Positions 1 to 9,613 of a stretch of DNA of 64,000 nt are shown one piece after another. This stretch comes from Pseudophaeobacter flagellatus (GTDB lineage: Bacteria > Pseudomonadota > Alphaproteobacteria > Rhodobacterales > Rhodobacteraceae): assembly GCF_021228235.1 (NCBI RefSeq), contig NZ_JAJQRG010000009.1, forward strand, positions 1-64,000, read 5' to 3'. The notes below the pieces were generated by a model, which saw only the letters and a list, made by a program, of their open reading frames with translations, made no database searches and had not been told where the DNA came from. Position 1 is the stretch's first letter. Every line of letters starts with the position of its first letter. Made by a program: the position numbers and the translations under genes.

Positions 1-44
1 ACTAAATCACTCAATCGTAGCAAGCCAAAAGATACAACAACCGT

Positions 45-123
<79 letters not shown>

Positions 124-148
124 TTCTTACAATGATTACAATGTACTA

Positions 149-169
149 GCGCCCCAACGGGCGCTTCTT
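149..169 (+). terminator. Intrinsic terminator after tRNA-fMet, supplied by the element
   Basis: GCGCCC at 149-154 pairs with GGGCGC at 159-164 around a 4-base loop and is followed by TTCTT. It lies inside the element, so it probably replaces the original tRNA terminator now displaced to 9094-9114. Confidence 0.6.
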
Positions 170-189
170 GCGTTTGTCCCGCCGAAAGT

Positions 190-209
190 GTGGAAGCACT
201 GTGGAAGCA
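190..209 (+). repeat. Left arm-type repeat (putative integrase arm sites)
   Basis: The 20-mer gtggaagcactgtggaagca contains two copies of GTGGAAGCA. The same 20-mer occurs in the same orientation at 8870-8889 near the other end. Paired short repeats inside both ends of a tRNA-inserted element are what integrase arm-binding sites look like. Binding is inferred. Confidence 0.6.
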
Positions 210-248
210 TAAGGAACGCGTTTGGGGATGTGGTGAATAAGCAACATT

Positions 249-1151
249 CTATACTCCAGAAAACCACTCTGGGTTCACGGTCACTTGCTCGACCATTTCG
301 GTTTGCACGCCCAGCTTGTTGGCTTTCAACAAGTCGCACAGGCGCTCGCCATCGATCAAATCGATTGCCTTTGCACCGTCGCGCGTTGCTTCCTCTGAGG
401 CTTGGCTGGTGAAATGGCCCGTGGTGATGAACAGGCCCTTATCTGCACGGCCCTCTAATGCGCCGCGAAAATCTCTGATCTCTTTTGATCCAACGCTGCC
501 CTTGTAGCGTTTGCACTGAAAGTAGACCTGGAATGACACCAAGTTGACCCTGAGCACGCCCACGCCATCGATCCCGCCGTCACCGGATTTGCCGCGCACT
601 TCAACCTTCACGAAACCTGCTTCCCTCAACAACCTTTGCGCCAAGCGTTCAAAGGCATCGGGCTGCATGGCCTTCATCACGTCCAACAGATTAGATTTCC
701 AATCGTCGCCCACATCCGGCGTGTCGGGGATATCTTGAGCGCTCTCGTCTTCTGGCACTTTTCCCTGCACCTTTGCCGCCTGTCGTTTGGCTTTGGCGCG
801 GTCGCGCTCTTCCTGCTTTACCTGCTTATAGATCGCCTGGGTGGCCGAAAGCTCCGTTATCTTGGCGCCTGTGTCGGTCAAGGCCCAGACGCCACGCGCC
901 GAGTTCTCCAGCGCGCCGCCGCGTTTCAAATAGGTGCGCGCCCATGACAAAAAGTAGTTCACACGCGGCATATTGTTATTGGCCATCATGTAGCTTTGCT
1001 CGGCTTCGGTGACGCCTTCTAGCGATATGGCCTCTTCGTCCAGTTCCTGGATTGTGGCCGAGCCGCCAAGCTTGCGCAGCGCCTCGACTGTGGCCAGCAT
1101 CATGCCTGCCAGATCCGGAAGGCTGTCTTGGTCGATTTCAAATCTGCGCAT
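249..1151 (-). CDS. Mrr-type (type IV) restriction endonuclease
   Basis: About 300 residues with the Mrr layout. An N-terminal winged-helix-like region (about 10-110) is followed by a charged linker rich in K, E and A (about 110-155) and a C-terminal nuclease domain of the PD-(D/E)xK fold. The active site is visible as GKSGDGGIDG (about 191-200) and the QCKRYKG strand (about 216-222), supplying the D and the QxK. Family enzymes cut modified DNA. It lies just downstream of the restriction-modification gene and in the same direction. The ATG at 1151 is preferred; a TTG at 1163 would add four residues. The coding frame looks intact. Confidence 0.85.
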   Translation of the reverse strand: MRRFEIDQDSLPDLAGMMLATVEALRKLGGSATIQELDEEAISLEGVTEAEQSYMMANNNMPRVNYFLSWARTYLKRGGALENSARGVWALTDTGAKITELSATQAIYKQVKQEERDRAKAKRQAAKVQGKVPEDESAQDIPDTPDVGDDWKSNLLDVMKAMQPDAFERLAQRLLREAGFVKVEVRGKSGDGGIDGVGVLRVNLVSFQVYFQCKRYKGSVGSKEIRDFRGALEGRADKGLFITTGHFTSQASEEATRDGAKAIDLIDGERLCDLLKANKLGVQTEMVEQVTVNPEWFSGV

Positions 1152-1171
1152 AGCTATGTCCAATCATGCCA

Positions 1172-4100
1172 TTAGGCAGCATATTTTCCGTCGTCTGTTT
1201 TGTCAGCCTGACCAAGGGCGGCTAGGCTTTCCAGCAGTGGTTGCACGGCGGTGGTGCGGGCGCGTGCAAAGCGGCGGGCGATTTGTTCAGGCGAGGCCTC
1301 GCCCATCTCGACCAGAGCCTCGCGCACGGCGGCGATTTGGTCGGGCAAGCCTTTTGGCCATGCGGCTTTTTCCACCTTGGCGACAACGCCGAGATCCATG
1401 TCTGTGGTTTTGCCTTTTTCGACCTTGGCGCCGGTTGGGTTTTGATAGTCGGGGCGCAGCCAGCGGATATGGCCTGAAGCCTCCTCTGCCGCGCGTTCCT
1501 TGTTGAGGTCCACCAAACGCATTAGGATCTCTTCGTCGCTCAGATCAACAGGCCAGCCATAGGCATCGGCCACGGCGGCGTCGATTTGATCATGCAGATC
1601 GCGCAGGATACCGATCAGGCCCTGGTCGTAGATCTCTTTGTCCTTACCCTCGATCGCCTCGCCTGCGCGGAGTTTTTCCAGCACGTTGTACATATTGGTC
1701 AGCGTGAGTTTCGGATGCGCCGCCTGTTGGCGTTTGCGGTGCGCGTCGAGCTCCTCTCCCAAAGCGCGGAGCGTTTTCTTTTGGGGGTCTGTGAGGTCGG
1801 GGAATGGGAAGGGATCGAAGCAACGGGTTTTGTTATAACGGATATTGCCAACGAAGCCTCCTAAGCTAGCCGCGTTAGCTTCGAACCAAACTCCATGAAT
1901 ACGGCAGGTAAGTACACTCAGGAAATGAGTTTCATCCAACGCAAACATGACGGTTGTGCTATCACAAACCGTGTTTGTATCAAGCATGGAAAACACTCGG
2001 TTAGCGGACGTAAGTGTAGTTACAATAACTTTGTCAATTTGTTTAATTGCAGGCCTAAAGGTGCTACGGCACTCCTCAAACAACCACCACCTCTCTCTAA
2101 CCGCTCTTCGAGCATTTTCACTTCTATCAGGCCAAACGTAGTCAAGTAAGTGTTGATAGATAATAGGAAAGTTCTTCTTAGCCTCCTCTTCGGTATGTGG
2201 CCAAAGATCAATTGCGAACATCGGCGCACGTTGTCTTTGGAGGCCCATGCCGTTCATCCAGAGCTTTAATAACGAGGAAACATTCGGATCATCATCAATC
2301 CACTTATTACGCTTTTCTGGGCTGATCAGAAAACCCTTTCCATTGATTTGGTAGCCAACACTGGCCAATCCAACATTTGAACTTAGAGACTTGGACGAAA
2401 GAATGTCCGCCCCAATACGTAGGTTTGCCAAAATCTTCCCCTTCTGGAGATCAAATTCAAGCGCAACACTATCTTCAGAGGCGTCTTCGGCAACTTCCTT
2501 AGATATTGTATGGAGCAGCCCTTCTCGAAGGCCCGAAGCGCAAACCGTCATAGCAATTCTAACTGCAGCTCCATCCGCCGAATCGACCCAAGGATGGTCA
2601 GGAATAGCAAATAGTATCGAAAGCGGCTTCTTAGAATCTGAGAGAAACCTTTCCGTTACTGCCCTATTGAAAGTTTAGTTGATGGAGTTTGTTGTGATCA
2701 AGCCAAATCTACGCGTTCCTTTTGGGCCAAGCGGCTTCGATGACGGACAGTAACTTGCCGCTTTTTCCCACCAATACATTACGTAATTAGCGTTCTCCGG
2801 AATTTTTGGGTATGCAACCCTCAAAGCCTCTACATAGCCATCGGAATAGGCTTTCCGAATATTGCGCAATCCAATAAACGGCGGATTGCCCACGATAAAT
2901 GTCGCCTTGGGCCATGTGGTCGCTTTGGGTTTGGCATAGTCATAGACCTGCACACGGGCCTCGGGGTCTGGCACCTCTTCGCCGGTGACTTGGTGGCGCA
3001 CCGTGGTCACCCCGTCCCAACGGGTCACAGGGGTGCCATTTTCATCGACACGCGGCGTGCGGGTGGACCACTCCAACACCGCATCGCGGTTCTCAATGTT
3101 TTTGAAGTCGCGCAACACGGGCTCTGACGGGGCGGCAATGCCATGGGTGCGGTAGTGCCATTGCAGATAGCCGATCCACAGCACCAGCTCTGCGACATTG
3201 GCGGCCCAGGTGTTCAGCTCAATCCCCAGAAACTGATGCGGATCAACGGTGATGAAACTGGTCTGGGTCTCGCCCAGCTCCTCCATCAGGCTGGTGACCT
3301 CGCCCTCCAGCCGTTTCATCATCTCCAGGGCGACGTAGAGAAAGTTACCCGAGCCACAGGCGGGGTCTAGCACGCGCACTTCGCACAGGTCGTGGTGAAA
3401 GTCCTTGACCAGTTTGAGCGCCTGATCGGTTTTGCCATCGGCGTTCAGGCGTTGCACCGCGATCTGCACGTTGCGCCAGTCATCGCGCAGGGGCTCCATG
3501 ATCGTGGGGGTGACAAGGCGTTCGACATAGGCGCGCGGGGTGTAATGCGCCCCCAGTTTGTGGCGCTGCTTGGCATCCAGCGCACGTTCCAGCAGGGTGC
3601 CAAAGATGGCGGGCTCAACCTGTTTCCAATCGGCTTCGGCTGCCTCGATCAACAGGCCAAGTTGCAGATTGTCCAGTGGCAGGGCATCGGCATCCTTGAA
3701 CAGCCCGCCGTTAAAGCGTTTGAGATCATGCATCAGCACCTGCGAAAACCCGCCGCCATTCATGGTCTGCCAAAGACCTTTCAAAGAGGGCTGGGCGTGT
3801 TCGGGGTGACCACGCAGTTTTTGCAGCAGCTCGGTGAAACTGCCTGTGGGGATCAGATCGACATCTTCGGCAAACATTGAAAACAGGCAGCGCATGAGGA
3901 ACCGCGCCACGGTCTCGCTGTCATGGCCCTGGCCTTCAAAGCTCTTGCCCAGCTCGGCCAAATGCTCAGCAATTTCGCGGGTGACTTCGGCGGATTTAAG
4001 CGAGGGGTCCAGGCTTTGCGGATCGCTCCAAATGGCGCGCAGCAGATCCAGCGTCTCGGGTTGGCGTAGGTCTTCCAGATATATGCGATAGCGGTTGCCA

Positions 4101-4612
4101 TCGGGAAACTGGGTGTAGCCCTGTCCCTGGCCCGAGAAATCGGAATAGAGCTCAATCACATGGCCGACATCGACGATCATCAGGAAAGGCGGCCAGCCGT
4201 CCTCTTTTGACACGGCGCGGGCGTAGTTGTCTGCCTGGGCGCGCGCTTTGAGCATAGTATCGTCAAACTTGGCGGTGCCGCGTTTGCCGTGCCCGGATTG
4301 TTTTGGCGCGTCTTTGCCAAGGAACATTTCAAGGGTGTTTTTGTCTTTGGTGTCGGTTGAGGTGAACTGCTTGGCCTCTAAAATGAAGTGGCCCTTCTTG
4401 TACAGATCGATGCGACCATTACGCGTGCGTCCCGTGTGGGTCAGCGTGACGGGCCGTTCAAAACGGTAGTCTAGGAAATCGCCGTCCTTGTCCGAGACAT
4501 AGGGACGCTCCACGCCTAAAACCTCAGTCAGTTCGATCGCAAAACTCTGTGCAGTTGCCATTTCGCTGCCACCAGAGCCTTGCCAGCGCTCAATAAATTC
4601 TTCGATATCCAT
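1172..4612 (-). pseudogene. Type IIG (MmeI-like) restriction-modification enzyme, split by an in-frame TAA
   Basis: One reading frame of about 1145 residues if the stop at 2675-2677 is ignored. Numbered from the ATG at 4612, the N-terminal nuclease has an ID...ExK site (D69, E79, K81, in GRIDLY...ILEAKQ). The methyltransferase has motif I DPACGSGNF (about 416-424) and motif IV NPPF (about 585). Just after ITTNSIN the codon is TAA, and the same frame continues with TFNRAVTERFL to a normal C-terminus carrying the target-recognition region. The break is a point nonsense change, not a frameshift. A truncated 645-residue product would keep the nuclease and methylase motifs but lose target recognition, so it is probably inactive. 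An upstream TTG at 4672 is an alternative start. Confidence 0.85.
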
Positions 4613-4688
4613 GCCGACTGCCCAAAGATTCAACCAATGGGGAAGTTGCGCATGAAAATAGGGTTTGTTCAATCCCCAGGGGGGAGTT

Positions 4689-5837
4689 CTACTTAAACCG
4701 ATACCGCGCGGCTGCCTTGCTTAGGCGTTCTGGTAAGGTCGTGGGGTGTTCTTCTGATAGCCGTTTCAGTGTTTCGATATGGCTATCCAGGAAGTTTTGA
4801 AATTCCGCTGGCTGGACCTCAGACGCGGCAGCCCTTGATACGAACAACCCAAGAATTTGCCGGTCCAGCATCCGCATGTGTTCGGCGCGGTTGGTCTCGA
4901 TCACTTCGCTTGGCAGGACGCCGGAACAGTTCTCGTGCAGGTCATTGGCGATGACGCTGGCGACTGCGTGCCAAAGGCCATGTGTGGGCCAGCGGGCGCG
5001 GTTGCTGTCACTGGTGGGGCAGGTGTAGCGGATCTTTTCGCAGAACTCGGTGTAGGCATCGCCCACCAAGTCGCGCAGATCCTGCCAGGACCGCATTTCC
5101 CAGCGGTTGCGCAGTTGTTTGGCCCCCATGCGTAGCTCACAGCGCCAGACTTGGCTTGCCAGTCGGTCGGACAGATCCAGGGGCGGGCGGTTCAATTGGG
5201 CGCGGGCGTCGTTCCAGATGGTGAGCCAGCCCAGCTTGCCCTTTTGCATGACCTCTTGCCGTTTGTCATAGATCGCCAATTGCCGGTTGGCGACGGCCCC
5301 AGCACGCAGACCGGTGACGCGCGCGCCTGTGGCATGGGTCTCGGTTTCATCGACCCCCGTATATTCCTGCACGCGGGTGCCGGGTGGCACCACCAGGGCC
5401 TCGCGGTCTGGTTCAAACCAGGGGGCCAGGAAGTCGATGGCATAGTCCACGCGGGTCACGCGCAACAGGTGATCGGCATAGCGGATACCAAACGCATCCA
5501 TGCAGGTGCGAAAGTGTTTCTCTGCGGCGTCCAGGCCACCAGTGGCCAGCAGGAAGGCGCGAAAGTCTACGGTAATGCCAGGATTGTTTGCAGGGCGGTT
5601 TTCCGGGTCAAGAAAGTACCATTCCGCCCCGTACTCGCCAGTATGGGCGGAAAAGGCGGAGCCGCCTGTACGGCGCACTGAGAGAGCTACAGGACCGAAT
5701 TCCACAACGGTCTCGGCATTGGTCTTGATTGCCAGGGCCTTAGCCTCTGCCAGGGCTTCCCGCAGGGCGGGCGGAATATCGGTTTCCACGGTGAATTTCA
5801 GCCCATCAAAGCCAGAATGCAGGGTATCCGCGTCCAT
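4689..5837 (-). CDS. Rep_trans-like replication initiation protein
   Basis: The 382-residue protein resembles the replication-initiation-factor (Rep_trans) type found in small rolling-circle elements and in integrative elements of Rhodobacteraceae. Visible marks are an N-terminal GFDGLKFTVE segment, RVTRVDYAIDF (about 125-135) where the Asp-rich strand of the family lies, and NRQLAIYDKRQEV, which supplies the conserved Y-x-K. It may nick and replicate the excised circle. It sits 76 bp downstream of the methyltransferase start and runs in the same direction. Assignment rests on these motifs only. Confidence 0.6.
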   Translation of the reverse strand: MDADTLHSGFDGLKFTVETDIPPALREALAEAKALAIKTNAETVVEFGPVALSVRRTGGSAFSAHTGEYGAEWYFLDPENRPANNPGITVDFRAFLLATGGLDAAEKHFRTCMDAFGIRYADHLLRVTRVDYAIDFLAPWFEPDREALVVPPGTRVQEYTGVDETETHATGARVTGLRAGAVANRQLAIYDKRQEVMQKGKLGWLTIWNDARAQLNRPPLDLSDRLASQVWRCELRMGAKQLRNRWEMRSWQDLRDLVGDAYTEFCEKIRYTCPTSDSNRARWPTHGLWHAVASVIANDLHENCSGVLPSEVIETNRAEHMRMLDRQILGLFVSRAAASEVQPAEFQNFLDSHIETLKRLSEEHPTTLPERLSKAAARYRFK

Positions 5838-6010
5838 TTGCGCTGACCTTCGCTTTCGTATTCGTGGAGGGGGGTGTTACAAGACCCCCCTTAATTTCGC
5901 CGTCTTGGCGCTGCGGTGTGGGGAGTGTTTATTGGGTGTTGCCCGCCGGTAATGGTGCCTCCGGCGGGGCAGCTTTAGGTTTTGGGGCCGGGCGGTGCCC
6001 GGCTTGGCTG

Positions 6011-6232
6011 TTAGTGCTGGGCGCTCAGTTGTCTGCTGATCCAGATTTCTGCGCGTTCCGCGCATTTGGCGATATTCAGCAGGTCAGAATGGAAGAACCC
6101 GGATGTGTTTTTCCACTCGCCATCCGCGTTTTTGTAAGCGCGGGTAATATCGACGGAGTATGACCCGTCATTTTTCCAGATGGTGGCGGTGGTCAGGCCC
6201 AGTTTGATTTTATGGGCGGGAAGATTAGACAT
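6011..6232 (-). CDS. Small hypothetical protein (73 aa)
   Basis: The ATG at 6232 is preceded by a GGAGAC ribosome-binding site. The product, MSNLPAHKIKLGL to ISRQLSAQH, has alternating strand-like segments (TATIWKNDGSYSVDITRAY) and looks like a small beta-rich protein. The longer open frame that extends upstream runs through the GC-rich spacer and the next gene and is not credible. No function recognised; it belongs to the element backbone between the excisionase and the Rep gene. Confidence 0.6.
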   Translation of the reverse strand: MSNLPAHKIKLGLTTATIWKNDGSYSVDITRAYKNADGEWKNTSGFFHSDLLNIAKCAERAEIWISRQLSAQH

Positions 6233-6365
6233 GGTATGTCTCCTGAATTGAATGTGTGAATTTGGATGTGGGAAAGGCGCGGGATGCCATTTGACCCCGC
6301 GCCTTAGTGAAGCCATCCGGCCCCAAAATCCCGCGCGGTGCTGCCAAGCCCAACGCGGGCAAAAC

Positions 6366-6614
6366 TCATGCGGCGTTGTAGCTGCTGGTGCTGCCGTGGC
6401 GGCGTGTTTCGCCCCAGGCCAGAAGGTCGCGGCGGCGATAGCGCACAGAGCGACCCGATTTGTAGAACTTGGGGCCGTATCCGGTGACGCGCCATTTCTG
6501 GATGGTGCGGACGCTTTGGCACAGGAAATCTGCGGCCATGCGTTCGTCAATAAACCCGTCCAGGTAATCCTGTGCGGGGGCGTTGTTTGTGTTGGCTGGT
6601 GTCTTGTTGAGCAT
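6366..6614 (-). CDS. AlpA/excisionase-like DNA-binding protein
   Basis: 82 residues with a MerR-type helix-turn-helix of the excisionase/AlpA class: FIDERMAADFLCQSVRTIQKWRVTG, then GPKFYKSGRSVRYRRRDLLAW, whose RYRRRDLLAW tail is characteristic. Such proteins bind DNA near attachment sites and favour excision or activate the integrase. The ATG at 6614 follows AAGAGGAG at good spacing and is preferred over a TTG at 6620. Its place in an integrase-bearing element supports the call. Confidence 0.85.
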   Translation of the reverse strand: MLNKTPANTNNAPAQDYLDGFIDERMAADFLCQSVRTIQKWRVTGYGPKFYKSGRSVRYRRRDLLAWGETRRHGSTSSYNAA

Positions 6615-6697
6615 CGTCAACTCCTCTTTGTTGATTTGATGCTCTTGTCTTCGCTCAATTAGAAACCAGTAAAAACAACAGTAAAATCTCCAGCAAT

Positions 6698-7414
6698 TTA
6701 CTGTTTATTGGTTTTCTTCAACTCATTGAAAAGAGGCGAAAAATGGGTACGAATACCTTCGTCCCCAGGTTTGGTATCGCTGTAGCTTGCTCCAGGTTGG
6801 ATTGTCTGGAGGCACTGTCGAACGAGGGGGAAGTGGGATTTGGCTGACTTGGATATGTCTATCAAGCCCTTTTGCAAGAGAGTTGCGAAGGCTTCTTCCA
6901 CATCTGCTTTGATTGATGGGCGGCCCCGTTGCAGATCCGTGGTGGTCTCGTGGCTGATACCGACAAGCCTGTCACGTACTTGTGTCGCCAGCACACGAAC
7001 TTCGATGAACTCTAAGCCGTTGACCGTGAGTGTCGCGTTGTCCCATCGGACGCGGCCTGCCCAATAGGCTGCGGGGATTTCATAAGGCTGACTTTCCATC
7101 CGGCGGGGCGGCTCGAATCCATAGCCAAAGAGATTGCCGTGTGTCAGGTGATGCAGAATAAACTTGCGCATTCGATCATCCCATTCCGTACGTGCAGACA
7201 AGATCTTTTGCGGTTCCGTAAGAACTTCGCTCACTGCATCAACGCCAGATCGGCCAGTTTCTTGCATCTTGGCCATGGCGTCAGACCAGGCCGTTATCGC
7301 TGATGCCTCATAAAGACGTTTGTACTCTGCCTTGTCCGCTTTGGGAGCGAAGGAATGAGGAGCTTGGTTTAAGCGGATGCCGCGTTGCCAAAGGGCCTGG
7401 AGGGTCGTGGTCAT
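6698..7414 (-). CDS. Hypothetical protein of the integrative element (238 aa)
   Basis: No recognised family. The sequence is soluble and mixed helical and strand, with a central LHHLTHGNLFGYGFEPPRR segment, a strand-rich region (AGRVRWDNATLTVNGLEFIEVRVL) and a basic C-terminus. It starts with an ATG at 7414 and ends shortly before the excisionase gene. Position between integrase and excisionase suggests an element-specific role such as control or replication; this is inference. Confidence 0.55.
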   Translation of the reverse strand: MTTTLQALWQRGIRLNQAPHSFAPKADKAEYKRLYEASAITAWSDAMAKMQETGRSGVDAVSEVLTEPQKILSARTEWDDRMRKFILHHLTHGNLFGYGFEPPRRMESQPYEIPAAYWAGRVRWDNATLTVNGLEFIEVRVLATQVRDRLVGISHETTTDLQRGRPSIKADVEEAFATLLQKGLIDISKSAKSHFPLVRQCLQTIQPGASYSDTKPGDEGIRTHFSPLFNELKKTNKQ

Positions 7415-7506
7415 GGTGTTCTCTTATGCTTTTCTTCAAATAATCTGTCAGGGCGACGCGGCAATAGGTTACCTAGGCATATGATCTTGGTCGGTGGCTC
7501 ACGCCC

Positions 7507-7656
7507 CCCCTACGTAACATAACGTAACGCGCGAGGCAGCCGGTCCGGTAGGCAATCCATTTCCTACGTATAGGTAACGGTCGGTGAGTGGGTCTAGAAA
7601 CCCTTATACGTAACGTACGGGATTGGCAGCAACCTCGGCTCCCAACGTATCGTTAC
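7507..7656. repeat. Cluster of TACGTAAC-like repeats
   Basis: The non-coding stretch between the unknown gene and the integrase stop holds many related short sequences: TACGTAAC at 7511, AACGTAAC at 7521, TACGTA at 7565, TAGGTAAC at 7571, TACGTAACGTACG at 7607-7619 and AACGTATCGTTACG at about 7643-7656. Several are self-complementary. This resembles iterons or binding sites for an element-encoded protein such as the Rep or AlpA-like product. Confidence 0.5.
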
Positions 7657-7662
7657 GTGGTC

Positions 7663-8841
7663 CTATACGGCACGCAACATCGGTCGCCTCAAATCCCCGA
7701 CGATAGATCCCAGCCGCGCGGCATTTTCTTCCGCTGCCTGCCGTACCGGATCATCCGCCAGATGGGCGTAGCGCATCGTGGTTTGGATCTGGCTATGCCC
7801 CAGCAATCGCCCGACCATCTGAATAGGCATGCCAGAGGATACGGCATTCGACGCATAGGTGTGGCGCAGGTCGTGGATGCGGACCCCGGCCAGACCTGCC
7901 CGCGCTCGGATGCGTCGCCAGGGGTGCTGCAAATCTGTGGCGTATTTTCCCGCAAGCTTGCCTTCAATGACATAAGGATTGCCGGGGCTGCGCGGCAAAT
8001 GGGTCAGGACGTCCCGTGCAGGTTGGGGCAGGGGGATGCGCCGCGCCCCTGTCTTGGTGTCCGGCAGTTCCATCCCGGTGTCGGTAATGTAATCCCATTT
8101 CAAAGTCTGGATCTCCCCCAGGCGGCACCCGGTCAGGATCAGCAACCGGAACGCAGCCACCACAAAGGGTGTTTCCGTGCCGTCGCGTTCAACCTCACTC
8201 AGGACATGGCCAAGGCGTTGCAACTCATTCTGGTTCAGATAGCGCTCGCGTTTGATTTCGCGGTATTTCGGAACATGGCGGCAGGGATTTGAGCCATCCG
8301 GGCGCAGCCCCCAGATCTCAGCCAGATTGAACATCTTGGAGAGCACGCCCAGGGTGCGATTGGCCTGATAAGGCTTGTCGCGGAACTTATGGTGTAGCTC
8401 GGCAATGTCGCGGCGTTCCACATCGACCACCTTGAAACTGCCGATGGCGGGAACAATGAACAGGTCGATGGCGCGGCGGTATTCCTTTTGCGTCGAAGGC
8501 TTGCAGCGTTCCTTGGCATGGGCCTCAAAGAACCGTTCACAGAGCGCGGCGATTGTGGGGGCTTTGCGGTGCTGGGAAATGTCCTCGGCGGGGTTCTCTC
8601 CCTTGGCGACCTGTCCCATGATCTCTTTGGCCAGCTTGCGGGCCTCTTCCACGGTGATCTTGCCATGCCGCCCCACCGAGACTCGCCGGGTGCGCCCGCC
8701 CTTGCGATATTGCGCCTGATAGGTCTTGGCCCCGGATGGCATTACCCGCAGCCCAAACCCGGCAATCTGGCTGTCCCAGACAAAGTAATCTTTAGCCGTT
8801 GGTTCCAACGCATCAACTGCGCGTTTGGTGAGTTTTGCCAT
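7663..8841 (-). CDS. P4-type tyrosine integrase
   Basis: 392 residues. The N-terminal DUF4102-type domain (1-90) is followed by a core-binding domain (about 95-185) and a catalytic domain (about 200-370). All catalytic residues are visible: Arg in TGCRLGEI (about 240), Lys in DTKTGARR (about 263), H-x-x-R in HDLRHTYAS (323-326), His in LLGHS (349) and nucleophile Tyr in MRYAHL (358). It lies next to the right attachment repeat and reads away from it, as usual for elements inserted in tRNA genes. It should catalyse integration into, and excision from, the fMet gene. Confidence 0.95.
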   Translation of the reverse strand: MAKLTKRAVDALEPTAKDYFVWDSQIAGFGLRVMPSGAKTYQAQYRKGGRTRRVSVGRHGKITVEEARKLAKEIMGQVAKGENPAEDISQHRKAPTIAALCERFFEAHAKERCKPSTQKEYRRAIDLFIVPAIGSFKVVDVERRDIAELHHKFRDKPYQANRTLGVLSKMFNLAEIWGLRPDGSNPCRHVPKYREIKRERYLNQNELQRLGHVLSEVERDGTETPFVVAAFRLLILTGCRLGEIQTLKWDYITDTGMELPDTKTGARRIPLPQPARDVLTHLPRSPGNPYVIEGKLAGKYATDLQHPWRRIRARAGLAGVRIHDLRHTYASNAVSSGMPIQMVGRLLGHSQIQTTMRYAHLADDPVRQAAEENAARLGSIVGDLRRPMLRAV

Positions 8842-8869
8842 CTCTTTTTCCCTACCCCTGAAAGCTCTC

Positions 8870-8900
8870 GTGGAAGCACTGTGGAAGCAACTGGAAGCAC
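8870..8900 (+). repeat. Right arm-type repeats (putative integrase arm sites)
   Basis: The 20-mer gtggaagcactgtggaagca at 8870-8889 equals that at 190-209. A third TGGAAGCAC follows at 8892-8900. The cluster lies directly upstream of the integrase start, so it may also serve in autoregulation. Confidence 0.6.
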
Positions 8901-9019
8901 ACCACGGGGTAAGGCGTAGAAGGTGAGCGCGCGGCGCGTCAATTTAAAATAAGCAATAACAATAAGATAGAGTGGGTGGGCGCGAAAGGGCGTAGCCCGT
9001 GCAACTCGGCCTAGGCTCT

Positions 9020-9066
9020 CTCATAACCTGAAGGTCGTAGGTTCAAATCCTACTCCCGCAACCAAA
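9020..9066 (+). repeat. attR: distal copy of the 47-bp tRNA repeat
   Basis: An exact copy of 77-123 that contains only the 3' portion of the initiator tRNA. It is not a tRNA gene by itself, because the D arm and acceptor 5' strand are absent. Confidence 0.95.
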
Positions 9067-9093
9067 ATTAGCGAACAAAATAAGACACTTAAC

Positions 9094-9114
9094 GCCTCCC
9101 TTGGGAGGCTTTCT
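9094..9114 (+). terminator. Displaced original tRNA terminator
   Basis: GCCTCCC (9094-9100) and GGGAGGC (9103-9109) form a stem followed by TTTCT, 28 bp past attR. This is probably the terminator of the fMet gene before the element integrated. Confidence 0.55.
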
Positions 9115-9176
9115 GCGTTGCTGCTATATGGGCAGTGCTACGGTGGTGCTACGCACCACAGCAAACAACAGCAGCA

Positions 9177-9443
9177 TATCTGAAGGATTGGGGCGATCTT
9201 CATCGGGTTGCGGGGCAATTGGGGCCCATGATTGGCGTTTCCGAGCATGCCTGGAACCTCGCTCAGGACCGACTTGGGCCTCAAATCGCAACAGCGTCGC
9301 TGGTTCTGACCTTTGACAAGCATTGCGCCGGTGAGGTGGCTTCTCCGGGCGGATATCTGCGGGGCATTGTCCAAAAAGCCGGGGCAGGGGAGTTGCACCT
9401 CGAGCGCAGCTTCTATGGCAGGCTCAGTGGGCAAGCGGCATGA
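9177..9443 (+). pseudogene. RepC C-terminal remnant (repABC-type replication initiator)
   Basis: The frame encodes LKDWGDLHRVAGQLGPMIGV, then AWNLAQDRLGPQIATASLVL and VASPGGYLRGIVQKAGAGEL. This matches the conserved end of alphaproteobacterial RepC, where LGPMIGVS..AW, A..GPE.A and SPGGYLR...KA..GEF are hallmarks. The rest of RepC (some 300 residues) is missing and no start or ribosome-binding site fits. The region is a scar of a repABC plasmid or chromid sequence beside the tRNA site. Confidence 0.75.
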
Positions 9444-9613
9444 AGAAGGCGGTCCACCGGTCGATGCCCGCAGGTTTACTGAACAGTGAATCTGCTGGAT
9501 TTAGCAAATATGAGTCCGAACCTTTCGCGAGCCCGCCTGGGTGCTCTACCATAGATCATAGTGCAGGGCAGGGGATGTGCTAGAAGTGTTTTTCGTGCTG
9601 TTCTGCGAATAAA

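Noticed and set aside
6011-6550. A 179-codon minus-strand frame
   Set aside because: Only the last 73 codons, with their own ribosome-binding site, look real. The rest is a shadow of the excisionase gene and spacer.
9131-9155. Repeated GTGCTAC-type sequence just past attR as arm sites of a second integrated element
   Set aside because: Only two short copies are present, with no second integrase or attachment repeat in the window.
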